Source of the DNA: Larix sibirica
Taxonomy: Eukaryota > Streptophyta > Pinopsida > Pinales > Pinaceae
Assembly: GCA_004151065.3 (NCBI GenBank)
Contig: NWUY0300098660.1
Coordinates: 1 to 20,448, forward strand
Reading direction: 5' to 3'
DNA: 20,448 bases
Shown: positions 9,685-19,445 of the stretch, piece after piece
Layout of the letters: every line of letters starts with the position of its first letter
Numbering within the stretch: the stretch's first letter is position 1
The notes under the pieces: model-generated
The model's database searches: none
What the model saw: the letters and a program-made list of their open reading frames with translations, nothing else
What the model was told of the DNA's origin: nothing
Made by a program: the position numbers and the translations under genes

Positions 9685-10414
9685 AAATACGTGTTTGCAT
9701 TTTAAACAATTTTCCATTTAGGTATAATTAATTATTATAAAAAAATAGTTTTATAGTAAAGACCCCACCAAGGTTTCTTGTAAGTGACATGATGCTCTTG
9801 TTGAGCCCCTATGTATTGACCGTGGAATGATTGAGTGGATTATGGAAAGTAAGACTTGACTTGAGGGCTTGAATGATTAAGACTTGATTTGAGGGCTTTA
9901 AAACATCTTCAAAACCAGGAGGTAAGACTTGACTTGAGGACATAGAGAAAGAAGACAATAGAAGAGATACAAAGATACAAAGTTGAACTCAATTAAATGC
10001 CTTTTGAAAAGATGGTTAAGAGTATTTAGAGAAAAAAGGAGAAAAGAGATACGAAAATACAAGGTTAAACTCAACTAAGTACCTTTTAGAAAGATTAGAC
10101 AAGTGATCTCTCTTAACATTCAAGGTCGATACAAATTGGGTGATACACCACAATGAACTGGTGCTTTAAGTAAAACATAAGAATCAAACAGTGAAAGATC
10201 TAAAAGCCAACAAATCCATGTGTCTCTTCCATTTCTATAATAATGTAGTAAGAAAAGAGGCTTGGGATGGGATTAGAGATCTTAGAGTATGCAACAAGGC
10301 CTTGGATGAGATTAGATCTTATAGTATGCAACAATTCCTATAGAATTGAGGAAGCCCTTCAATGAAAAGGGAAATAATAATCTTATCTCCATCATAACTA
10401 TAGGGTCTCTAAGG
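9685..10414. other. Gene-free stretch with imperfect duplications
   Basis: No gene seen. A segment around AGAGATACAAAGATACAAAG at about 9962-10018 recurs diverged at about 10043-10098. A segment around GGGATTAGAGATCTTAGAGTATGCAACAA recurs at about 10300-10331. The right part, read on the minus strand, may be the C-terminal tail and 3' region of the minus-strand LINE that begins at higher coordinates. Confidence 0.5.
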
Positions 10415-11720
10415 CTATTTAAATAGGAAATAATGTCTATCATGTATCTTGTAATAGGTCAAACAGAAGAAAACATAATGTTTTCATAATTTGGGTTTTA
10501 TACTACATAATTTACATATATGATAATTAGAAGATGAAAGTATCCTTTATAATTTGGTGATAACAAACCTTGAACTCCCTAGATGATAGAGTTAACTCAT
10601 AAAATAGCTTAGAATGATGGCATATTCATTCTCATATTAGATATAAGAACAACAATGCTGATAATAAAAATGACAAGAAAGTGACTTTCAAAGTGAAATC
10701 AAAGTATACTTATATATTCATTAGAAACATCTTCTATAATTTATCTACGGATATCTCTTTTAAATACTGCGGGATAAGAATTGAGATAGTCAGTAGTAAA
10801 AGATAGTCAATATGTAGTCTAAAAGAATGCAAAAGAGCCATGATCCCTACATATCTAGAGCTTCTTGGCTAAATGCATGGAAGATTGAATAGTAGGAAAA
10901 TGATACATCTCCCTATCAAGACCAAAACTACTCAAGCAATGAATCTAGATCAAGAATATAAGAATGTGAAGTAAACCTTTTGTGATAAAAAGGTAAACCC
11001 AAACTGAGAAAAAATAATAACACTAGGATTTACCTATTAGATATAACAAGTTTAAAGAGCATAAAAACAAGGACTCTCTCAACATGTGACTATTGTGTTT
11101 GTGGAACTCCAATATGCCAAATTTCTCATCCATATAATAAAGTTAATGATACAACATAGTCGAAAAGGTTGATCTTAAGCATTGTCTTTCTAGAAAAGAT
11201 AAAACAACAGAACCATTCAAATTTGAGAAGGGGCCATATTGAATATTATTGGTTAACAAACAACACAACTAAATATGTATAAGGTGTGATGATATTCATT
11301 GTCTTTATTTTGTAACAAATAATATGAATGTTAGAAAGCTTTCTTTTTGGAAACATTTGAAAGAGTAACACAAGAATTTTTAGGATAAGTTCTAATTCAA
11401 GGAGACTATGGAGTTAGCTCAACTTATTGTTGTTAATGTTGTAATAAGAAGTGAGGTGCACTAGTCTACACTAAAGGGTTTAATAGGAATATCATCCACG
11501 AATGTGGAGAAGTATTCCTTAAATTTTCCGTGAGGTTTTCCTTAGGAAAAAACTTCTATGTGATAAGTGTCATAAAGCTCATTGAGAACATCCAAGTTCC
11601 TTTGGAGGCCTTCCATGATATGAGATATAAATATGGCATCATTTGTAAAAATATGATAGAAATGTTGATATAGAAAAGAATATAACCTTTGTTCAACTCC
11701 AAATTTTTAATAACTGATTT
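10415..11720 (-). mobile_element. Decayed LINE ORF2 remnant, reverse transcriptase to C-terminal zinc finger
   Basis: On the minus strand, motifs appear in the order expected for a LINE ORF2 but in shifting frames with stops. Near 11650-11566 a degenerate RT motif C (FTND in place of F/YADD) is followed by EGLQRNLDVLNELYD. At 11170-11103 NLFDYVVSLTLLYG, then a stop, then EIW, matches the LFD-x(n)-LLYG-x-E-W segment. At 10520-10415 CKLC-x(n)-KHYVFFC...YYKI is the C-terminal Cys/His finger. Known for the family: this layout is typical of plant LINEs without RNase H. The copy is old and inactive; borders are approximate and no poly(A) or duplication was assigned. Confidence 0.55.
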
Positions 11721-11733
11721 TTTTTCATAACTC

Positions 11734-11753
11734 ATATATATATATATATATAT
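11734..11753. repeat. (AT)n microsatellite
   Basis: An uninterrupted run of about ten AT dinucleotides follows TTTTTTTTCATAACTC. Confidence 0.95.
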
Positions 11754-12123
11754 TGTGTCAACCTTAAGTTTAGTTAATACTATATTATATAAAGTAATAA
11801 AAGGAGAAATAATCACTAAAATGCTTAAGTGTGAAATAATCACATATAAAAATAAATGTTTATATTAAGAGTTTATATGAAAAATTTACTTCAAAACAAT
11901 TTCAAAAGAAAACAATATCTTTCAAATAACTTAAAATCTAATACTACAACAAGAAATATTAGAATTGTCTTTCATACATCTAATATACCAAGTAGATTAA
12001 ATATTATAAATCCTTAATAAATAAAAAATGTTAAAAACTCAAGAAAGACTTGTAAACTTCAGTAAATATATACTAAAATGTATTCCAAAATAACATCATC
12101 TGTAAAAATTTAATCAGATAACA

Positions 12124-12219
12124 TTATTAAACCTCAATGACTAGAACTCTTTAAGTTATCAACTTTACACCTTATTAAACATCAATGACTAGAACTCTTT
12201 ATGTTATCAACTTTATATT
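12124..12219. repeat. 48-bp tandem duplication
   Basis: TTATTAAAC(C/A)TCAATGACTAGAACTCTTTA begins at 12124 and 12172; the copies differ at only a few bases. Confidence 0.9.
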
Positions 12220-13234
12220 TCTTGATCATTCATATCTATTTTGAGGTTTCCTTAATTAAGGATATAAAATATGTCATTATTAATAATCTCTCTCTCAAAA
12301 AAAGTAAAGCTAAGATATTGAAAGAAACCGAGATGGCTTCTTAAAACTTGGAACTACGATCTTTATGATGGAGAGTCAAATATATTTTGAATTGAAGTGT
12401 TAAGGAAAGTTTCCCAAAAAATTTCAAATTTGACCAGCAAAATGACCCATCCAATTATTCGGATATCGTGATTAACTTCCTTTTACCAAATTTATTTGTC
12501 TTGATCTTTAAAACAAAACAAAAAATAGTGAATGAATTGAACACAAAAATATAACGACTAAAGGATAATTTGGCTTAGAAATCAACATGCTACCACTAAT
12601 CACATTGCCAACCTTAGAGTTACTACTAAGGGTGGTAAAGGAAAAAAATAAATAAAACTATATAATATATTTTTTCTTGATTTTAGAAAAAACTTTGACA
12701 TTGTGTCTAGAGTCAAACTATAGAAATATTGGAAGAAATAGGTATCCTCCTGAGCTCCACAATGATATGATAAGGCTTTATGAAAATGTTATTTTTAAGA
12801 TGAACGATACATTGGTATCAACATGATTTTACACATTGCCATTCTTCCCCTATACGTTGATAATAGTTTTCATTTTACAAAAACTATTTATGATCTTCAC
12901 AAACAACTTAATGTAAAAAATGATTTATCAATATATAAATAAAACAAAAATTATAATAATTAAATTTAATAGAAAAATATTCTTTTATTTTTCATTAAGA
13001 TAGCATTTTCAAAAGAAATCCAAAACTTATTTTTCCAATAAAAAAATGTAATTTATATTCATAAAAAAATTGGAAATCATATTCTTCATGTGCATACAAC
13101 ACATTACATAAATATGTTCAAAAATAATTCAACATTATCCATACAATATTAAACACTAAAAATATTTCAAAATGAAAACAACTCCTACATTAAAAGAAAA
13201 GGCCATTTTGTGGCAACCATTTTTCCATATTCTT

Positions 13235-13308
13235 CTTTTTAACCAAGCTATCCATCCCCTTAGAGAAAGTCCTTTTTAACCGAGTTATCCATCCCCTTAG
13301 AGAAGGTC
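13235..13308. repeat. 37-bp tandem duplication
   Basis: CTTTTTAACC(A/G)AG, followed by TATCCATCCCCTTAGAGAA, begins at 13235 and 13272; the copies are nearly identical. Confidence 0.9.
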
Positions 13309-14039
13309 CTAAAACAACCACTTGTAGGCCAAAGTTATGAATTTCTAATTTTTCATTAAAAAATTGTTCCTTCTCTAACTTGGAAGTATCGAGGATTCAT
13401 GTGAAATCTTCATTCCTCACGTTGGACCATTATTTGCAACTATCTTACATGAAAGAGAATATTCCACCTTCATTACTTCATCATGAACCTCCAGTTCCTT
13501 ATTTAACTTTGTTCCTTCATTAGTATCCTTCTCTTCCTCTTATGGGTGCACATCAATTGTACTCTCTTCATCTTCTCCATCTGAAAGAAATATTTCATAT
13601 GGTTGCCAACTTTTATAACTTCCATTTAAAATGAAATCACAACATTGATATAAAATTAATTGTGTTTGGAAATATTATTATGGTGTAGAAAACAAATGTA
13701 AATGTGTTAAAATTCGGGATTGGAATAAGAAAAAAAATCAACACTTTAGTTATACTAGCTATTCTATATCGTTAAGAATTCTATTAATTAAAGTAGGTTG
13801 TACTTCCATGGTGTCTAAAGTCGTGATTAGATAACTATAATATAAAATAAATTTCTGAAGCCAATGATAGAACTTTTTTTCATTTCTTTAGTGGACACCA
13901 TAGACTCAAAAGAGTTTAGGCTATATATTTTGAGACTTAAATTCTTAATTATTTGAACATGAAAAAAGATAATCAAAATAATAACAATGATAATATTAAA
14001 TTTACATCTTTATGAGGTTTAAAAATAATATTCAGAACG

Positions 14040-14640
14040 ACAATGAAATAATTCACAAGAGGAAGTCACATGCTACAAGTATTTTATCAATCCTAATTTA
14101 TCTTATCAAAACTATTTTTACAACGTTATAAATATAATGAAACAAAATTAATATTCTTACAATCAAGACCAATTCCCATGACCTTCATAGTGAAACCATC
14201 AAACTAGTCATTGGAAATACTTGAAAACACATTGGGATAAGAAAACTTAAAATTTGTAATATAATAGAGCTTGAGGATGAACACCATTTCCTTTTGACAT
14301 GCTCTTCACTTTATAATATAAGACTTAATGTTACTCATTTTCATAAATTGATTAATCTTTAAAGCTTCTTAGCTCATCAAAACCAATACACTAGTCATTG
14401 GAAATACTTGAAAACACACTGGGATAAGAAAACTTAAAATTTGTAATATAATAAAGCTTGAGGATGAACACCATTTCCTTTTGATATGCTCTTCACTTTA
14501 TAATATAAGACTTAATGTTACTCATTTTCATAAATTGATTAATCTTTAAGGCTTCTTAGCTCATCAAAACCATAATAACCTTGGTACTATCATTTCACCC
14601 TATTTAAATATAATAATGTTATTTTGAAAATTATTTTATT
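14040..14640 (+). mobile_element. LINE ORF2 C-terminal remnant with tandemly duplicated zinc-finger segment
   Basis: On the plus strand, a frame with stops reads TNSHDLHSET (about 14165-14200), then KICN...EDEHHFLLTCSSLYNIR (from about 14250). This matches the end of LINE ORF2 proteins: an R-T/S-x-SH-x-L stretch and a Cys...EDEHHFLxxC...Y finger. The finger segment is present twice because of a 187-bp tandem duplication. After copy 2 the same frame continues to about 14640 as a plausible but stop-containing C-terminus. It is the same broad LINE class as the minus-strand remnant at 10.4-11.7 kb, in the opposite orientation. Confidence 0.6.
14204..14573. repeat. 187-bp tandem duplication within the LINE remnant
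   Basis: Copy 1 is 14204-14390 and copy 2 is 14391-14573, both starting CTAGTCATTGGAAATACTTG. They differ at only a handful of bases, so the duplication is much younger than the decay of the LINE it copies. Confidence 0.95.
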
Positions 14641-14966
14641 TAATTACCTTTATTTGTCCTAAACATCTTATTGCTATTAAGTGATGATAAACATAATCAT
14701 CAATATGATATCAAATAAATTTATTTAATTAATAAAATATTTTAAAAATTAATTAAAATTAATTTATTAAAATGCAACAACTAATGATAAAAACATTATC
14801 AATATGTCACTAAATAAATATATTTAATAAATAAAATCTTTTAAAAAATAATAATTTATAAAAATGCTTATAGCTTCTTGAATATGATTATTGATGCTTT
14901 TATGTTTATGAGGCAAAGCCAACATCACGTATAAGTTTATGCCTCTAAACTTTCATGTTTCTCTTA

Positions 14967-15150
14967 TATATAACCATAACCAAATAAATCAATTAGTATA
15001 ATATTGTCTTCTATTGTGTGTGAAGAAATTGGGACATATTCTATGTGAGATTGGAGTATATATAACCATAGCCAAATAAATCAATTAGTATAATAATGTC
15101 TTCTATTATGTGTGAAGAAATTGGGACTTTGATTATTGTAGGATATTCTA
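14967..15150. repeat. 92-bp tandem duplication
   Basis: TAACCATA(A/G)CCAAATAAATC begins at 14971 and 15063 (92-bp period); both copies continue to GTGTGAAGAAATTGGGAC with small differences. Copy 1 also carries ATATTCTATGTGAGATTGGAG, echoed as ATATTCTATGTCCAAAAGAGATTGGAG after copy 2. Confidence 0.9.
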
Positions 15151-16030
15151 TGTCCAAAAGAGATTGGAGGGCGAAAGTGGACGAAGCGATAGAGTTATCT
15201 TTCCCTCTTAAGTACAATTCATTGAAGCGTGGCAGGGGCATGATAAAAGGTTTGAAGACCTTGGCCTAACCTATGAGATAAAGTGTCCCCAAAAACTAGT
15301 GATGATATAGACAGTAGAGGGATGAAGAAGCTTGAAGACCCTCCGAATATATTTACCACATGTATCCAATTTCATTTAACGAGGTTATGATATAGAAGTA
15401 CAACATTTATTTTCAACCCTTAGTCTATAAGTATTGGTCATGCTCAAGTGAAACCATAATCTTCATCAAATAATTCATCCACCAATAGACAACATTCCCT
15501 TGAATGTGGAATGGACAATAGACATCCTCCTCTTGAATGTGGAATGAACAATGAAGATAAGGCTAAGTCTTTTTTGAGACATAACCCCTCCATGTTTGGG
15601 TAGAGGGTTACCTCATTGACACATGATTTCAAAGAAAAATAAAGCTTTCCAATCTCCCTTGTAGGTTATGATTACATCAAATGGAATGAAATGGATAGGG
15701 TCCAACCTACTTCAAGCATGATAAGTGATGGAAATATAAATCATTCCAAGGTATCGGGTAAAGGGTTAACTCAATTCCCAACCCAAAGTATTCCATTGTG
15801 CATATAGTCTAGGAATTTCATTGGCAAGGAAGTATCCTGATGCCCCTAAATTTGTAGGGTCTCTTTTTCAAGTTGGTTGTAGTTCACCTTTATTCATCCA
15901 TTAACCCTTAAGTTAGATGATATTATTTTCAATTAATATGATGGGATCTTGTGGAACCCATATCTCAATAAGGGTTTTTTTTGTGATTAGGATATTCAAA
16001 CACCTTGGAAGCAAGATCATAGAAGAATAC
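15151..16030. other. Stretch with no recognised gene
   Basis: Short open frames on the minus strand (15041-15241 and 15444-15632) match nothing I know. The second is created by a 33-bp tandem repeat (15483-15515 and 15516-15548, containing CTTGAATGTGGAATG). No RNA gene or regulatory element seen. Confidence 0.5.
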
Positions 16031-16035
16031 ATTTA

Positions 16036-16245
16036 TTGTCAAACATAGAATGGATTTCAGGAAGAAAAACAAGGAAAAAGGTAATCAACCTAAGAAAAGG
16101 AAACATTAGAATTGAATTGGAATTAGAGATTATAAGAAAAGAAAACATGAGAATTGAATTGGAATTAGAGATTCTAAGAAAAGAAAACATGAGAATTGAA
16201 TTGGAATTAGAGATTCTTTTAGAGAGATCTAAGGTCTATGCATAA
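16036..16245 (+). other. Short open frame made of a 42-bp heptad-like repeat
   Basis: A 69-codon frame contains three tandem copies of a 42-bp unit (GAATTG at 16109, 16151 and 16193). The unit encodes 14 residues, two heptads, of the form RKENMRIELELEIL and would form an amphipathic helix or coiled coil if translated. No homologue recognised and no upstream gene structure seen. An open minisatellite is the safer reading, but the period being a multiple of 3 and of 7 residues is notable. Confidence 0.35.
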
Positions 16246-16388
16246 AGTAAAGGAACTTCATGGGTCTAAATTATGTGAGGTTCTATGCATAAAATACTTT
16301 GATTAGGAACTTCATGGGGTTTAGATTATGTGAGTGTTTATGCATAAAGTACTTTGATTGGGAGCTTCATGGGGATTAATTATGTGAG
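16236..16388. repeat. Imperfect tandem repeat, 3 copies of about 47-55 bp
   Basis: Units start with (C/T)TATGCATAAA at 16236, 16283 and 16338, each followed by a GGA(A/G)CTTCATGGG...TTATGTGAG stretch. It directly follows the 42-bp repeat array and precedes the LINE endonuclease remnant. Confidence 0.85.
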
Positions 16389-16937
16389 AAAACATTAAAA
16401 AATGGATGAAGAAAAAATGGGAGTTTTTGTTTGAAGGAAAACCTTGTTGATGTGCAATCCATAGATATTTTTTCCACATGGAGGAACAAAAGAATTAGAA
16501 GGGCTTCCACATCTCAGAGATTAGAATGTTTTCTTATCTATAAAATCATCCTAATCGAAACTAAAAAATATAGATCTTGGATTAATGTGAAGGATATAAC
16601 AAACCATTTACTATCCCTCTTACAATTGATAAGAGAAGATGATAAACCCCATCTCCATTAATTTCAATTTTTATTGGCTCAATGATGAAAAATTTAGATA
16701 CTTATTCCACCATTAATGGAAATTATAAATTTGAATCTTCTTTGAGGATAATATTATATGCATGCATGTGAACTTTAAAAGGATTAATCTTAGAGTCAAA
16801 TATTGGTTAAATACTAGAATTCTCTATATGTAAATGAGGTGGAAGGAAGCCTCGGAACTTATATATTAGGAGCTTAGGAAGGGGTCTGTATCTAAATAAG
16901 TAAGAGGGAAATGCATAAGATGGAGGGGGTAGGAACA

Positions 16938-18011
16938 ATGAGTAGGTTGGGATGGGGATGGCCTGTAGGAAGCTTTATAGGCTTGGTTGAACCATTTTGA
17001 TTTCAACTCTTACAAAGCACTACCTGCCTTCATGATCTGGGGGGCTTGATTGGCCATGAATAAGGTCATTTTCTAGGATTTATAGATCCTCCCACATGTA
17101 TTTGATGCTAATAGCATGGCATTTTAGATTTTTTTCCTTAATCTGTTGATTCAATTAAGAAGAGAAGGGTTACAGAGGAGGTTATAGATAAAGAAGGAAG
17201 ATGGGCATACTTTGATGGGGCTTCCCAAGGGAGGCCTGGAATGGGGGGTGCAGGTGGACATCTATTTTTATCTAATAACCATTGGTATAAATATCCTACA
17301 GGTTTAGGTAGAAGCACAAACAATAGAGTTGAAGTTTTGGCTCTCAGTTTATTGATGATTATGGCTCTAACAAAGGGGATCTAGAAACTACAAATATTTG
17401 GCGATTCCATGTTGGTTATTGAATGGATTAAGAGGAAAAAGTCTCCAAAGAACATTTACCTGAAGCTTATATATGAGGAGATATGCAGAATAAGCAATAC
17501 CTTCTTGGATATTTCTTATGATTATATATACAGGGAGAGGAACAGTAGTGCTAATTCCTTATCTAAATAGGGGTTGTAGTTGGAAGAAGGTAATTGGAAG
17601 ATCTGGGAAGGACTTGATGGAAATATTACAGAGAAGGCTCTTGAAGTCCAACCTGGTTAAACAAGTTTAAATCTTCTACAAGTTTGGTCATATAATGTAT
17701 TAATGATAGTTTTTTGACAGTATATTTTGTAGACAATTTTTTACAGGTTTATATGTGAACAATTTTATAGTTATCATAGCTAGTGGATGGTCGATGTCTC
17801 ACTAAGTGGAACCTGAATCTATCTTGCAAGATGCATACATCTATTATCATAAAGTTTATTTTCATGGAAGGTATTTGGTACCACATACAATTTTATAGAT
17901 TTTTCATTATGTTTTGAAGTTGATGGTATATATATATGAGCAAAGTGGTTTTTATTAATATATAGAACTAAGAATTTTTCTTCTGTTGAAAAAAAGACGA
18001 GTAGGTTGGGA
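16938..18011 (+). mobile_element. Nested 5'-truncated LINE 3' end with target duplication and poly(A)
   Basis: ATGAGTAGGTTGGGA (16938-16952) is repeated as ACGAGTAGGTTGGGA (17997-18011), 14 of 15 bases identical. The insert carries the post-RT connector, an RNase H domain, a 3' untranslated region (17661-17988) and ends in a short A run (17989-17995). This is the classic structure of a 5'-truncated LINE insertion. It landed in the EN-RT linker of another LINE; skipping the insert and one duplication copy lets the host frame run on from VNFKR...KEASEL (16768-16850) into WEEVLFQQRSRK (from 18008). Confidence 0.8.
17151..17660 (+). pseudogene. LINE ORF2 C-terminus: RNase H domain, inactivated
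   Basis: One frame from about 17151 reads WAYFDGASQG (Asp at 17214-17216), GMGGAGGHLFLSNNHW, STNNRVEVLAL (Glu at 17331-17333), KLQIFGDSMLVIEW (Asp at 17403-17405) and RERNSSANSLSK. This is the RNase H domain found at the end of many plant L1-type LINE ORF2 proteins. The fourth acidic residue, normally Asp in ADSLSK, is Asn (AAT, 17553-17555). Stops lie at 17382-17384 (TAG before KLQIFGD), 17568-17570 and 17577-17579, with TAA at 17658-17660 as the probable original end. Upstream, about 16985-17100 in another frame, an LPAFMIWGA...LAMNKVIF stretch is the usual connector. No RT is present in this insert. Confidence 0.85.
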
Positions 18012-18651
18012 AGAAGTTCTTTTCCAACAAAGGAGTAGGAAACTTATTAAAAAGGAGATGAAAATAAAAGGTATTTCCACACATGTGTACAAGTAGGGAA
18101 ATCACAAAACACTATTTTGGAGGTCATTGATAGTAATGATAATATTTATTTCGTGTTTGATGAAATTACAAAGGTACTTGTAGAAAACTTTAAATGGATA
18201 AGTCACTAATATGAGGTATAATTACTTCAGGGAAATTATTTAAACTCTTTCATACATCCCAAAATGGTGAATGAGGAGCATAATGAATCACTAAGGCCTC
18301 ATGTCCGTGAGGAAAAATTAAAGGAAATGTTATCATACTTCGAAGTGACAAATCCCCTTGACCAATGAATGGCCCATTAATTTCTTCAAAAGTTTATTTG
18401 AACTCATTTGAAGGGGGCTCCTTTTAGAAGGAGAGGAACCTATATCCTTAAGTAAAATATTTAAACCTATCAATATTAATTTGATCACAACTATCCTTAA
18501 AAATTAAAATCCTCATACCTTTAACTTGTATATACCTATCTCACTCTATAATTCCTTACACAAAATCATAGTAAATATATTAGATTAAAGAAGGATTAAC
18601 ACCATTTTATCATGTAACATATAAAAAGGAACTTGGGTTCTCGGAAGGAAG

Positions 18652-18868
18652 GAAGATATTTTAGTCTCTACAACTAGCTGAGTTGGTTGGGCCCCAGTTG
18701 ACAAGTTGTTGCAGGCTAGAGATCAAGGGTTCAATTCATGGGTTTGTTGGGGTTAGGTTCCTCCATTGAGGGTAGCTAATTCCTCAAGGTAGTGCTAACA
18801 AGGTAAGGCCCCTTCAAGTGGGCCCCTTAGCTTCTCTGTAGTGAAAAAGAAAGAAAGAAGATATTTTA
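18652..18868 (+). mobile_element. tRNA-derived SINE with perfect 12-bp target duplication
   Basis: GAAGATATTTTA is present at 18652-18663 and 18857-18868. The 193-bp body begins GTCTCTACAAC. It has a Pol III A box TAGCTGAGTTGG at 18675-18686, a perfect fit to TRGCNNAGYNGG, and a B box GGTTCAATTCA at 18728-18738, one base off GGTTCRANNC at the end. It ends in an A-rich tail (GTGAAAAAGAAAGAAA). A- and B-box spacing suits a tRNA-type promoter. The duplication is exactly four codons of the host LINE RT, and the RT frame continues after it. I cannot name the SINE family. Confidence 0.85.
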
Positions 18869-19445
18869 TATAGTTGGTATAACATAAAAAGTGCTACATT
18901 TTATAAAGAATAGAGAGATCACATCTATGGTTATAAAAACTAGATTTCTCTAAAACTTATGATAATCTAGATTGGACTTTCTTTAGGCTAATGATGCTTC
19001 ATATATGTATTAATCCATAATATATTGATCCATAATTTTTCAAGCAAATTAAAGACTTTCATTCAACCTCTTATGTTGTCTTATCAATGATTCACTCACA
19101 ATTATTTTAATTAAACAAGGTTGTCCTTTATTTATTTTTATTCTTATTGGTATTGGTGGTTGGTTGTAAGAGGACTCGACAAAATTCTAAATAGTTTAAA
19201 GGTCGAGGAAAAATTCAAGATACATAAAATATTCCATATCTTTAACACATCTATATCTTATTTATTTTTTATGGATGATGTAATATTTCTCTGTGGAATG
19301 AGAAAAATCATTTAGACCAAATGTAAAGAGGAAACATTCAAGATTGAAACTTAGTAACATGGATGGAAATCAATATAAATCAACTCTTACATCGAATGAT
19401 AGGTGAACAATATGAAATATTTCTTACATTTCCAAATCAAAAACA

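Larger units (their letters stand above)
11754..14039. other. AT-rich stretch with no recognised gene
   Basis: Very AT-rich with frequent stops in all frames. Contents I can name are the tandem repeats at 12124-12219 and 13235-13308 and, on the minus strand at about 13600-13385, a short acidic frame (DGEDEES...) with only two stops in about 75 codons, which may be a coding remnant of a retroelement. The rest may be older LINE DNA decayed beyond recognition. Confidence 0.5.
16395..19445 (+). mobile_element. Decayed host LINE (endonuclease, linker, RT), interrupted by two insertions
   Basis: Protein-level pieces of one plant L1-type ORF2 follow in order. At 16440-16545 is the endonuclease end (FSTWRNKR...STSQRLECFLI, compare FTW-N-R...RLDRFL). 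At 16665-16952 is a linker (FYWLNDEKF, then a basic helical part). The linker continues at 18012-18300 (frames with KGDENKRYFHTC and NEEHNESLRP). RT starts at about 18375-18430 (FFKSLFELI), then PISLYNSLHKII (about 18520-18560), GTWVLGRKEDIL (18628-18663), after the SINE LDFSKTYD (18940-18963, motif A), QGCPL (19113-19130), and FMDDVIFL (about 19268, motif C). Stops and frameshifts are frequent, so it is dead. Inserts are at 16953-18011 and 18664-18868; it seems cut by an LTR at 19446. The 5' border is fuzzy. Confidence 0.75.

Noticed and set aside
11556-11843. 95-codon minus-strand open frame as a gene
   Set aside because: It includes the AT microsatellite. The LINE RT motif at 11566-11615 is read in another frame, so this frame is not the conserved one.
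17138-17323. Open frame on the minus strand over the RNase H region
   Set aside because: The plus strand there clearly encodes LINE RNase H motifs in order; the minus frame is its shadow.
16395-18000. A single LINE with a deleted reverse transcriptase
   Set aside because: The 15-bp flanking duplication and the continuation of the linker at 18012 show two elements, one inside the other.
18675-18738. A functional tRNA gene
   Set aside because: A and B boxes are present, but no cloverleaf with acceptor pairing could be drawn, and the unit is flanked by a target duplication with an A-rich tail, so it is a SINE.
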